Assembly (NCBI GenBank): GCA_034665545.1
Contig: JAXDFO010000280.1
Span: 1 to 6,323 of the forward strand
Source of the DNA: DASYML01 sp034665545
GTDB lineage: Bacteria; Acidobacteriota; Blastocatellia; Pyrinomonadales; Pyrinomonadaceae
Direction of reading: 5' to 3'
Length of the DNA stretch: 6,323 nt
Of the stretch, positions 1 through 6,184 are shown one piece after another. The notes beneath the pieces are model-generated. The model saw only the letters and a list, made by a program, of their open reading frames with translations. It had not been told where the DNA came from and ran no database searches. Position numbers and translations under genes: made by a program. Position 1 is the stretch's first letter. Every line of letters starts with the position of its first letter.

Positions 1-1145
1 CGGACAACTTCATCTATCAAATACAGAACTACGGCGAGATTCTCAACGCCAACCGGACCTATTTTCTGTCGCGCTCGCAACCCCCCTTTCTCACGCAGAT
101 GATTCTTAACGTCTACCGCCGGAAACACGACACCGCATGGCTGCGCAGCACGGTTCCGGCCATCGAAAAATATTATCGTTACTGGACCAGTGGGCCGCAT
201 CTGGTGAAAGAGACCGGACTCTCGCGTTATTACGATCTGGGCGACGGTCCCGCGCCGGAGGTCTTATCGGGCGAGAGGGATGAGCAGGGGCGCACGCATT
301 ATGATTTGGTCCGGGAATATTACAAGACGCATGAGGTCAAGGACTACGACCTGGGCCAGTATTACGACAAGGAGAAGGACCAATTAACGGACCTCTTTTA
401 CAAGGGCGACCGTTCGATGCGTGAATCGGGCTTTGACCCTTCGGATCGCTTCGGGCCGTTCAATATAGATATTATTCATTACACCCCGGTGTGCCTCAAT
501 TCGCTGCTCTACCTGATGGAGACGGACACGGCGGAAATCATGAGGACGCTGGGGCGCGGGGGCGAGGCGAAAGTTTGGCTGGCGCGTGCCGCCGCGCGTC
601 GTCGCAAGGTCAACGAACTGATGTGGGATGACAAGGATGGTCTCTACTACGACTATGATTTCGTCAACAAACGTGTCCGGCATTATCCGTTCGTGACGAC
701 CTTCTATCCGTTGTGGGTCGGCATCGCGGACAAGCGCAGGGCGGCGCGGGTGGTCCAGAATTTGAAGCAGTTTGAACGCCCCGGCGGCTTGCAGACGAGC
801 ACGAGCACGAGCGGCAACCAGTGGGATGCGCCCTTCGGTTGGGCTCCGATGCAGCAGATTGCGGTGGAGGGTTTGCGCCGCAACGGCTACACGGAGGAGG
901 CGGATCGCATCACGGCCAATTTTCTCTCGGTGATTCTCAAAGAGTTTATCCAGCACAATACGATTGTCGAGAAATACGATGTCGTCCGGCGCGAATCGGA
1001 GATTAAGGGCGGGCTCAAATTCGGATACAAGTCCAACGAGATAGGCTTCGGCTGGACCAACGGCGCGTTCACGGATTTGTACGCGCAACTGCCTCAACGC
1101 AAGAGGGCCGACGTGCTCAAGCTGGGCGGGGTCAGAGTGCCTTAA
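1..1145 (+). CDS. GH37 family alpha,alpha-trehalase, 5' end missing
   Basis: This is the C-terminal part (380 codons; first full codon at base 3) of a glycoside hydrolase family 37 trehalase, an inverting enzyme that splits trehalose into two glucose molecules. Seen: the stretch NANRTYFLSRSQPPF at bases 45-89 matches the family's NGNRxYYLSRSQPPF substrate-binding segment, and QWDAPFGWAP at 819-848 is the family's second signature. By comparison with E. coli TreA, the general acid Asp is in ESGFD (codon 435-437) and the base Glu is in EKYDV (codon 969-971). The conserved GFGWTNG follows at about 1044-1064. Roughly the first third is outside the window, including signature 1 and any signal peptide, so a periplasmic or cytoplasmic location cannot be decided and no symbol is given. 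Odd: where E. coli has Arg-Pro-Glu this protein reads Ala-Pro-Glu, and about 26 extra residues lie before the catalytic Asp. The gene ends in TAA and is followed by a terminator stem. Confidence 0.93.
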   Translation, partial: DNFIYQIQNYGEILNANRTYFLSRSQPPFLTQMILNVYRRKHDTAWLRSTVPAIEKYYRYWTSGPHLVKETGLSRYYDLGDGPAPEVLSGERDEQGRTHYDLVREYYKTHEVKDYDLGQYYDKEKDQLTDLFYKGDRSMRESGFDPSDRFGPFNIDIIHYTPVCLNSLLYLMETDTAEIMRTLGRGGEAKVWLARAAARRRKVNELMWDDKDGLYYDYDFVNKRVRHYPFVTTFYPLWVGIADKRRAARVVQNLKQFERPGGLQTSTSTSGNQWDAPFGWAPMQQIAVEGLRRNGYTEEADRITANFLSVILKEFIQHNTIVEKYDVVRRESEIKGGLKFGYKSNEIGFGWTNGAFTDLYAQLPQRKRADVLKLGGVRVP

Positions 1146-1194
1146 GGTGAGTGAGAGATAAGCTATCCGCGATCTTGTAAGTCGTGCTCACATT

Positions 1195-1228
1195 AAAAAG
1201 GGGAAGCTCAATGCGAGCTTCCCCTTTT
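1195..1228. terminator. Bidirectional intrinsic terminator between convergent genes
   Basis: A perfect 14-bp inverted repeat has arms at 1196-1209 (AAAAGGGGAAGCTC) and 1215-1228 (GAGCTTCCCCTTTT) around a 5-base loop, AATGC. Read on the plus strand it ends in four T; read on the minus strand it ends in five T. It sits 50 bp after the trehalase stop codon and 22 bp after the receptor stop codon, so it can end both transcripts. No other such stem is seen in this gap. Confidence 0.88.
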
Positions 1229-1250
1229 GGTTTATGGCTCTCGAAGGTTT

Positions 1251-4200
1251 TTAGAACTTGAACTTGAGAGCGAATTGGAAGTTGCGCGTCGGGTCGTTGC
1301 CGCCGTAGGCGGTGGAGGTGATGCGGCCCGCGTTGGAACTGGGGTTGGCCGGGTCGCCTATGAACGAGTCCGGCAGGTCCAGGTTGACGTGATTGAAGAT
1401 GTTGACGGACTCTATGCGAAACTCAAGTTCCTTCGATTCTGTGAACTGGAATTTCTTGAAGAGCGAGGCATCTGTTCTCCAGTACTTCGGCCCGCGCGCG
1501 GCGTTTCTCGGCAGGTTGCCGAGCGTGCCCACGGCTGGCTTGGAGAAGTTGCTCGGGTCGAACCATTGGTCTCTTGAGCCGTTAATCTTCACGCTGCCGT
1601 TGACGTTGGGGCGATTATCGCCCACGTCGCTGATGCCCGCGTTGTCGTAGTGGACGTTGAAGGGCAAGCCGCTCTGGATGATGGTGTTGGAATTGAACTG
1701 CCAACCGCCGACCAGATAGTTGAGCGTCTTCGAGGAGTTCGTCAGGTATCGCCTGCCGCGTCCGAAGGGCAACTCCGCGACCTGCGAGAGGACGAAGTTA
1801 TGCGTCCTGATGAAATCTTCAGGACCATAAGCATATCTCGCATCAATCCCCGGAATAAAGCGGTCGTCGTTGTAATCCCTCGCGCGTTGTAACGTGTAGT
1901 GGGCCAACACTGAATAGCCTTTGGTGAAGCGCTTGGTAATCTTGGCTTGCAGCGCATCGTAATGGTTATCCGAACAGTTGCAGTAGAGCAACACGTCCTG
2001 CGTCCAGCCGAATTTGCGGAAGAAGGGCTTGCGCTGGTCTCTCGAAAGCGTCCCGAACCCAATGAGGCTCGGTTGGTTGACGTTCTCGTCCGGGTTATTG
2101 CCCGCGAAAAGATGCGTGCCCTTGTTGCCGACATAGGCCACTTCGAGCGAGATGTCGCTCGTCAACTGGTGCTGCACCGTGACGTTGTAAGCATCCACGG
2201 AAGGAAGCCTTTGTTTGAAATTAACGGCGCGCGGTCGGACTCCGTCGGGGAGGAAGAAACGACCGTTCGCGGGCAGCGACGTGAGCGGCAGGCCGCCTTG
2301 ATTTGGCGGGGCCGTCAGGCCGAAGAAGTTGTTGAAGGCGGGCGGGCCTTGCGCGAGCGTAAAGACGCGGTCGAACTGGCCCGGCGCATTGATCTGCTGC
2401 GTCGCCAGGACGGGCAGGTTCTGCGTTACCGTATGACCGAAGACCGAACCGAAGACGCCTATATCATAGCTGCGACCGTAACCCGCGCGGATAACCGTCT
2501 TCTGCGTCAACTGGTAGGTGATGCCTAGACGCGGGGCAAAATTCAAGCTGTTCTTCACGCCGCCGTTGAGAGGCACGCCGCCGACTCCCGCGACGAGGAC
2601 TTCGCCCGTGTCGAGGTTCGGGAAGCCAGCCTTCGCCGGTCCACTCGCTGACTGCGGGTTAATCACGTCCAGTCGCAGACCGTAGGCCAGGGTCAGCTTC
2701 GGCGAATAACGCCAGGTATCCTGACCGTAGTAGAAGTGACGCCACTGCCGCTCGCCCGCGTCAATTGACGTGCTGACATATCTGGAGAAGCCCGTCACGT
2801 CGCCGAGCAGGAAGGTGGCGAGGCCGATGCCGCCTGCGCCGGTCGCTGCGCTGGCCGTGCGGTTCGGGCTGAAGGTGAAGTGGCCTGAGCGATGCTCGTC
2901 GCTCGGCACTCTCAGGTTGATGGCGCGGCGAAAGTCCACGCCGAACTTGAGCGAGTGGTTGCCGACTAATTTCGAGACGTTGGCGACCAACTGGTACTGC
3001 TTCTCGTCCTGGTCCAGAGGACAGTTGCAACGGTTCGTATTCAAGCCCGAACCGGCGTTGAAAGCCAAATCGCCCGGCCCCTGTATCTCAAACTCGGAGA
3101 GGCCCGAACTGAAGTCGTCGAGATTGACGCCGGGGATGCCCGCCGCCTGCGATGCTTGCGAGCCGAAGTCGAAGGGCAGCACGTTGACCTTGTACTTGAA
3201 AGCCCCGAAGCGCATGTCGAAGACGGTCGTATCATTCAAGGTGTAATCGAAGCCGACCGCGAGGCTCTGATTGCGCACCTTTGATGAACCGCCGAGCGTG
3301 ACCAGTTCGCGCCCGCCGCCGCTGCCGAAAACGGTCGGGCCGTTGCGCGTATAATTCGCAAAGCTGTAGCGACCGAACAGATTGAAACGGCTCGTAATGC
3401 GGTCGTCAATGCGAACATCGAAGGTATCGTTGTTAAAGAGCTCGCTTCCCGAAGCGGTGAAGTTGTTGACCGTGCCGGGCAGAGTCGGGAGCGGGATGAG
3501 GGCCAGAATATTCCTGGCCTGTTGAGAGATACGGCCCGCCGGGATGATGTTTCCGGCGAACTGCGTGCCCGTCAGGGGATCGAAGATGGGGCGTCCGTAC
3601 TCGCTGAAATTGCCTGAGCGCGCGAGGAGCGTCGGGACGGTCACGCGCCGAGAGCCGCCGACCTTACTGCGCGTGCCCTGATAGTCTCCGAAGAAGAAAG
3701 CCTTGCCGCGCACGATGGGCCCACCGATGGAGCCGCCGAACTGGTTCTTCAAAGTATCAGGGATTGACTTGCCCGTGATGGCATCCACTTGCGATTGCGA
3801 GAAAGGGTTGCGCGCTTGCCAGACATCGTTCTGCCTGAACTCGAAGAGGCTGCCGTGAAATCCGTCCGTGCCTGACTTGGTCTGGACCGAAGCGACACCG
3901 GCAATCGCCTGCCCGAACTCTGCGTCGTAGTTCTGCGAAGTAATCTTGGTCTCGCCGACGGCCTCGAAGTTCGGGTTGATGACGATGATGCCCAGGATAG
4001 CGTCGCGGTTATCAGTGCCGTCGAGTTGATAGCCCGTGCCGCTAAAGGTCTGTCCGTTGACGAGCGTTTGCGTGGAGCCTTGCGGGTTCTCGCTCGCGGC
4101 GTGCTGCCACTGCTGCTGCGTGGCTCCGGGCGTGAGCAGGATAAGCTTGGTAAAGTTTCTATCGAGGATGGGAAGGTCCGTGACCTGTCTCGTTTCAAAG

Positions 4201-4619
4201 GTCGTCGCCACGTCGGCGCGATCCGTCTTGAGAAGCTGGCCTTCGGCGGCTGAGACGGTGACGGTCTCGCTGACCTGTCCGGTTTCGAGCGCAACGTCAG
4301 TGTTGGTCTGCGCATCAACGTTGACGACGAGTTCGGGTATCTCTCCCTTCTTATAACCCGTCTTCTCGATTGAGACCTTGTAACGGCCCGGCAGCAAACG
4401 GTCCTTAACGTAAAGGCCGGACTCGTTCGTCGTGACGGTGTCTGTGGTGTTTCTCTCGATGCTCGTGATGGTGACGGTGGCGTCGGGCACGACCGCCCCC
4501 GCCGAATCCGTGACGGTCCCGGCGATGCTCCCGTAGACGGCTTGCGCCCTGGCTTCCATTGAAACCGCAAGGCAAAACAGTAAACTGAGGACAAGCAAGG
4601 AAAGTTTGCTTCTCAGCAT
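1251..4619 (-). CDS. TonB-dependent receptor, Oar-like, with carboxypeptidase-regulatory-like domain
   Basis: A complete 1122-aa outer-membrane receptor expected to import a ligand with energy from TonB-ExbB-ExbD. Seen: a signal peptide at residues 1-25 (MLRSKL, hydrophobic core LSLLVLSLLFCLAV, cleavage likely after ARA). A CarboxypepD_reg-like beta-sandwich covers about 28-112 (GSIAGTVTDSAGAVVPDATV, later GLY..LPGRYKVSIEKTGY). A TonB-box-like SETVTVSA lies at about 117-124, then a plug region to about 250, then a barrel to the C-terminal Phe (FALKFKF), the usual assembly signal of outer-membrane beta-barrels. The length fits Oar-type receptors. The reading frame is open 59 codons upstream to base 4796, but Met at 4619 is chosen because it directly starts the signal peptide and has AAAGGAG six bases before it. 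The mature part has only four Cys, as C531-N-C533 and C880-N-C882. The substrate is not known; the nearby trehalase does not prove a sugar. It is divergent from the TPR gene and convergent with trehalase. Confidence 0.93.
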   Translation of the reverse strand: MLRSKLSLLVLSLLFCLAVSMEARAQAVYGSIAGTVTDSAGAVVPDATVTITSIERNTTDTVTTNESGLYVKDRLLPGRYKVSIEKTGYKKGEIPELVVNVDAQTNTDVALETGQVSETVTVSAAEGQLLKTDRADVATTFETRQVTDLPILDRNFTKLILLTPGATQQQWQHAASENPQGSTQTLVNGQTFSGTGYQLDGTDNRDAILGIIVINPNFEAVGETKITSQNYDAEFGQAIAGVASVQTKSGTDGFHGSLFEFRQNDVWQARNPFSQSQVDAITGKSIPDTLKNQFGGSIGGPIVRGKAFFFGDYQGTRSKVGGSRRVTVPTLLARSGNFSEYGRPIFDPLTGTQFAGNIIPAGRISQQARNILALIPLPTLPGTVNNFTASGSELFNNDTFDVRIDDRITSRFNLFGRYSFANYTRNGPTVFGSGGGRELVTLGGSSKVRNQSLAVGFDYTLNDTTVFDMRFGAFKYKVNVLPFDFGSQASQAAGIPGVNLDDFSSGLSEFEIQGPGDLAFNAGSGLNTNRCNCPLDQDEKQYQLVANVSKLVGNHSLKFGVDFRRAINLRVPSDEHRSGHFTFSPNRTASAATGAGGIGLATFLLGDVTGFSRYVSTSIDAGERQWRHFYYGQDTWRYSPKLTLAYGLRLDVINPQSASGPAKAGFPNLDTGEVLVAGVGGVPLNGGVKNSLNFAPRLGITYQLTQKTVIRAGYGRSYDIGVFGSVFGHTVTQNLPVLATQQINAPGQFDRVFTLAQGPPAFNNFFGLTAPPNQGGLPLTSLPANGRFFLPDGVRPRAVNFKQRLPSVDAYNVTVQHQLTSDISLEVAYVGNKGTHLFAGNNPDENVNQPSLIGFGTLSRDQRKPFFRKFGWTQDVLLYCNCSDNHYDALQAKITKRFTKGYSVLAHYTLQRARDYNDDRFIPGIDARYAYGPEDFIRTHNFVLSQVAELPFGRGRRYLTNSSKTLNYLVGGWQFNSNTIIQSGLPFNVHYDNAGISDVGDNRPNVNGSVKINGSRDQWFDPSNFSKPAVGTLGNLPRNAARGPKYWRTDASLFKKFQFTESKELEFRIESVNIFNHVNLDLPDSFIGDPANPSSNAGRITSTAYGGNDPTRNFQFALKFKF

Positions 4620-4625
4620 AGATAT

Positions 4626-4632
4626 CTCCTTT
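4626..4632 (-). promoter_or_regulatory. Ribosome binding site that fixes the receptor start
   Basis: Read on the minus strand, AAAGGAG lies six bases before the ATG at 4619. It is a near-ideal Shine-Dalgarno match and decides for this start over the upstream ATG at 4796, which would add 59 residues without a signal-peptide character. Confidence 0.85.
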
Positions 4633-4765
4633 GAAACGCTAACGACCAGAAAACTTTTGACTGAAGCAAGGCAAGCCCGCGAAAGCTGCCGCCCCTTTAG
4701 AAAGACTTTGAAAGCCCGAACGCCGCTTGTTCTAAGAACTCGGTGACTGAATAAATAGCGTTTCC

Positions 4766-4793
4766 CCCGTGCCTGATATGAAGCGGCACAGGG
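4766..4793 (-). promoter_or_regulatory. Possible stem-loop in the receptor mRNA leader
   Basis: Arms 4766-4773 (CCCGTGCC) and 4785-4793 (GGCACAGGG) can form eight base pairs with one bulged base and an 11-base loop. If the receptor is transcribed from the candidate promoter near 4882-4911, this would lie in its long leader, about 150 bases before the start codon. It matches no riboswitch class that I recognise, and it overlaps the left copy of the direct repeat, so it may instead be a DNA site. Confidence 0.3.
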
Positions 4794-4881
4794 CAAATGA
4801 AGAGCAAGGAATTTAAAAGATTAAGAACGCACGCCCGCATAAATAAGGTCACGCAAGACGAACGCCAGAGTTATGCGATGT

Positions 4882-4911
4882 ATCTTATGTGAGAAGTCAA
4901 CTAATTGTAAA
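4882..4911 (-). promoter_or_regulatory. Candidate sigma70-type promoter for the receptor gene
   Basis: On the minus strand TTTACA (4906-4911, five of six matches to TTGACA) is followed after 18 bases by TAAGAT (4882-4887, four of six to TATAAT). A second overlapping choice is TTGACT (4895-4900) with CATAAC (4870-4875) at 19 bases. Either would give a leader of roughly 240-260 bases. The pattern lies in the most AT-rich part of the gap. Pattern reading only; acidobacterial promoters are poorly defined. Confidence 0.3.
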
Positions 4912-5024
4912 TAGAAAAGTTACTTTCCCCCGTGCGGCACGCCCCGATAGCTTGCCTCTCATCATGATGCCCCGTTTTTGAAATAGGATTTTGGATTCAC
5001 AACGAGTTTTCGGATAAAGCCTGC

Positions 5025-5047
5025 GCGAAAGTTGGCCCAACCTTCGC
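5025..5047. promoter_or_regulatory. 23-bp near-palindrome, candidate operator
   Basis: GCGAAAGTTGG (5025-5035) and CCAACCTTCGC (5037-5047) are inverted repeats with ten of eleven pairs matching and one central base. It lies 66 bp before the TPR start codon, on top of the candidate -35 element, where a dimeric repressor or activator would be expected. No T-run follows, so a terminator is unlikely. The regulator is not in the window. Confidence 0.45.
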
Positions 5048-5062
5048 AGACTGTTATATGAT
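5032..5062 (+). promoter_or_regulatory. Candidate promoter for the TPR operon
   Basis: Two readings are possible. As sigma70: TTGGCC (5032-5037), a 19-base spacer, and TATGAT (5057-5062, five of six to TATAAT). As sigma54: TGGCCC at 5033-5038 and TTCGC at 5043-5047 put the GG and GC at the exact ten-base spacing of a -24/-12 promoter, with other positions only partly matching. Both would start transcription about 40-55 bases before the start codon. Neither is strong. Confidence 0.35.
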
Positions 5063-5112
5063 AACGCGGTCACATCGCGCTCATCATCTTTCACAAGACT
5101 AAATTGGCCCTT

Positions 5113-6183
5113 ATGAACAAACTCTCTTTTCGCGCGCACGCACTCCCACTCATGCTGGCCCTCTTCTGTGCCTGGACCAATAACGCCGCCGCGCAATCCC
5201 CCGCCAGCCGCGCCAACGCCAAACAGACGCCGCCAGCCGCTTCCCCCATCATCACGCAGGCCCAGAGCCTCTTGAGCGCAGGTAGGACAGACGCCGCCAT
5301 AGAGACCCTCACGGCGGCCAGCCGCGTCAACCCCAACGATGTGCAGGTCAATCATCTGCTCGGCCTCGCCTACTATCAAAAGAGCGACTACGCGCGCGCC
5401 ATAGAGCATCTCACACTCTCTCTCAAGCAGACGCCCGCGACCAGCCCGCAGTACAAACAGGAGGTCCAGGCGCTCGGCCTCTCGCATTACCTGTTGGGCC
5501 ATCTCAGGGAAGCCCTTCCCTATCTGGAACAACTCAACAGTTGGTCGCCCAACTCATCCGAGATTACTTACGCGCTCGGCATAGGCTATATCCAGACCCG
5601 CAACACGGACAAAGCGCGCGAGACCTTCGCGCGTATGTTCAAGGTCGCGCCCGCGTCCGCCTCCGCCTATCTCATCAACGCGCAGATGATGGTCCGCCAG
5701 CAGTTTGAAGAACTGGCCGAGAGTGAATTGCAGAAGGCTCTCGAACTAGACCCCAAACTGCCGCAGGCCAATTTCCTGCTCGGAGAGATGGCTATCTATC
5801 ATGCCAACATAGAGCGCGGCATTGAGCTATTGCAAAAAGAGATAGCCATCAACCCGGCCTTCGGCATGGCCTATTACCGCTTAGGCGAGGCTTACACGCG
5901 CCAACTCAAGTGGGACGATGCGATTGGCCCACTGCAAAAATCCATCTGGCTCAATCCATACTTTAGCGGGCCGTACATCGTGCTCGGCAAGGTCTATCTC
6001 AAGAAAGAGGACATGCCGAACGCGGAGAACATGCTCAGGCACGCCCTGCAAATGGACCCCAACAACTTCTCAGCCCATCACCTGCTCGCACAGGTCTTAC
6101 AACAATCCAACCGGATCGAAGAGGCGCGCAAAGAGTTCGCCACCGCCGAACAATTAAGGACGGGCGCGGACAAGGACCAGTGA
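5113..6183 (+). CDS. Exported tetratricopeptide (TPR) repeat protein
   Basis: A complete 356-aa protein. Seen: an N-terminal signal peptide (MNKLSFRAH, hydrophobic ALPLMLALFCAW, cleavage near NNAAAQ, about residue 27) and a short Ala/Pro-rich linker. About nine consecutive TPR-like helix pairs then run from about residue 44 to 350, each ending in the typical Asn-Pro or Asp-Pro turn: VNPND 72-76, ALELDPKL 209-216, INPAF 246-250, LNPYF 280-284, MDPNN 314-318. The phenylalanine before the Cys argues against a lipobox. TPR arrays bind other proteins; no enzymatic domain is present, so the role is a periplasmic or envelope scaffold or adaptor, partner unknown. Start choice: ATG at 5113 directly begins the signal peptide; an in-frame TTG at 5104 would add three residues. 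Neither has a clear Shine-Dalgarno site. It is divergent from the receptor gene and coupled to the next gene with a one-base gap. Confidence 0.9.
   Translation: MNKLSFRAHALPLMLALFCAWTNNAAAQSPASRANAKQTPPAASPIITQAQSLLSAGRTDAAIETLTAASRVNPNDVQVNHLLGLAYYQKSDYARAIEHLTLSLKQTPATSPQYKQEVQALGLSHYLLGHLREALPYLEQLNSWSPNSSEITYALGIGYIQTRNTDKARETFARMFKVAPASASAYLINAQMMVRQQFEELAESELQKALELDPKLPQANFLLGEMAIYHANIERGIELLQKEIAINPAFGMAYYRLGEAYTRQLKWDDAIGPLQKSIWLNPYFSGPYIVLGKVYLKKEDMPNAENMLRHALQMDPNNFSAHHLLAQVLQQSNRIEEARKEFATAEQLRTGADKDQ
6172..6176 (+). promoter_or_regulatory. Ribosome binding site for the downstream gene, inside the TPR gene
   Basis: AAGGA lies within the last codons of the TPR gene, eight bases before the GTG at 6185. 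Its spacing supports that GTG as a real start and suggests translational coupling. Confidence 0.6.
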
Positions 6184-6184
6184 C

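Larger units (their letters stand above)
4752..4935. repeat. Bipartite direct repeat, two copies
   Basis: The 12-mer TTTCCCCCGTGC occurs at 4761-4772 and 4924-4935. In each case TAAATAG comes before it on the plus strand, at 4752-4758 (gap 2 bases) and 4908-4914 (gap 9 bases). After each copy GGCAC follows, directly at 4936-4940's edge in the second copy and 12 bases later (4785-4789) in the first. The copies lie within the same intergenic region, 163 bp apart. This could be a duplicated binding site or the remnant of a local duplication; function is unknown. Confidence 0.5.
4620..5112. other. Divergent intergenic control region
   Basis: This 493-bp stretch separates the receptor gene (leftward) from the TPR gene (rightward). 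I see no credible protein gene: the open frames crossing it are either the upstream run-on of the receptor frame or antisense to the TPR gene, and plus-strand ATGs there close after a few codons. It is more AT-rich in parts than its flanks, especially around 4800-4920. It holds the candidate promoters, a bipartite direct repeat, a leader hairpin and a 23-bp near-palindrome listed separately. Small perfect palindromes are also present: GTTCTAAGAAC at 4729-4739 and CATCATGATG at 4960-4969. Both are too short to interpret alone. Confidence 0.8.

Noticed and set aside
384..1097. 237-codon open frame on the minus strand inside the trehalase gene
   Set aside because: It is antisense to a well-supported enzyme, is Arg-rich with no recognisable domain, and has no ribosome site; GC-rich codon use on the opposite strand explains it.
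1947..2528. 193-codon plus-strand open frame opposite the receptor barrel
   Set aside because: The receptor frame is continuous here with typical barrel sequence; the plus-strand product is an Arg/Glu-rich shadow.
3749..4594. 281-codon minus-strand open frame overlapping the receptor in another frame
   Set aside because: Its product is a Ser/Arg/Pro-rich shadow of the receptor's signal, regulatory-like and plug domains, which are clear in the real frame.
4847..4875. GGTCACGCAAGACG on the plus strand, recalling the start of a c-di-GMP-I riboswitch
   Set aside because: Only the first few bases resemble it; the following conserved stems, GNRA loop and receptor are not found, and the next plus-strand gene is over 230 bp away.
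4935..4956. GGCAC followed by TTGC, recalling a sigma54 promoter
   Set aside because: The spacing between the two elements is 11 bases where about 5 is needed.
5065..5079. CGCG-N7-CGCG inverted repeat just before the TPR gene
   Set aside because: Arms of four self-complementary bases are expected by chance in GC-rich DNA, and no T-run follows.
4897..5532. 211-codon minus-strand open frame covering the intergenic region and the 5' part of the TPR gene
   Set aside because: It is antisense to the TPR repeats, Gly/Arg-rich and without domain or signal. The TPR frame has a signal peptide and a regular repeat pattern.
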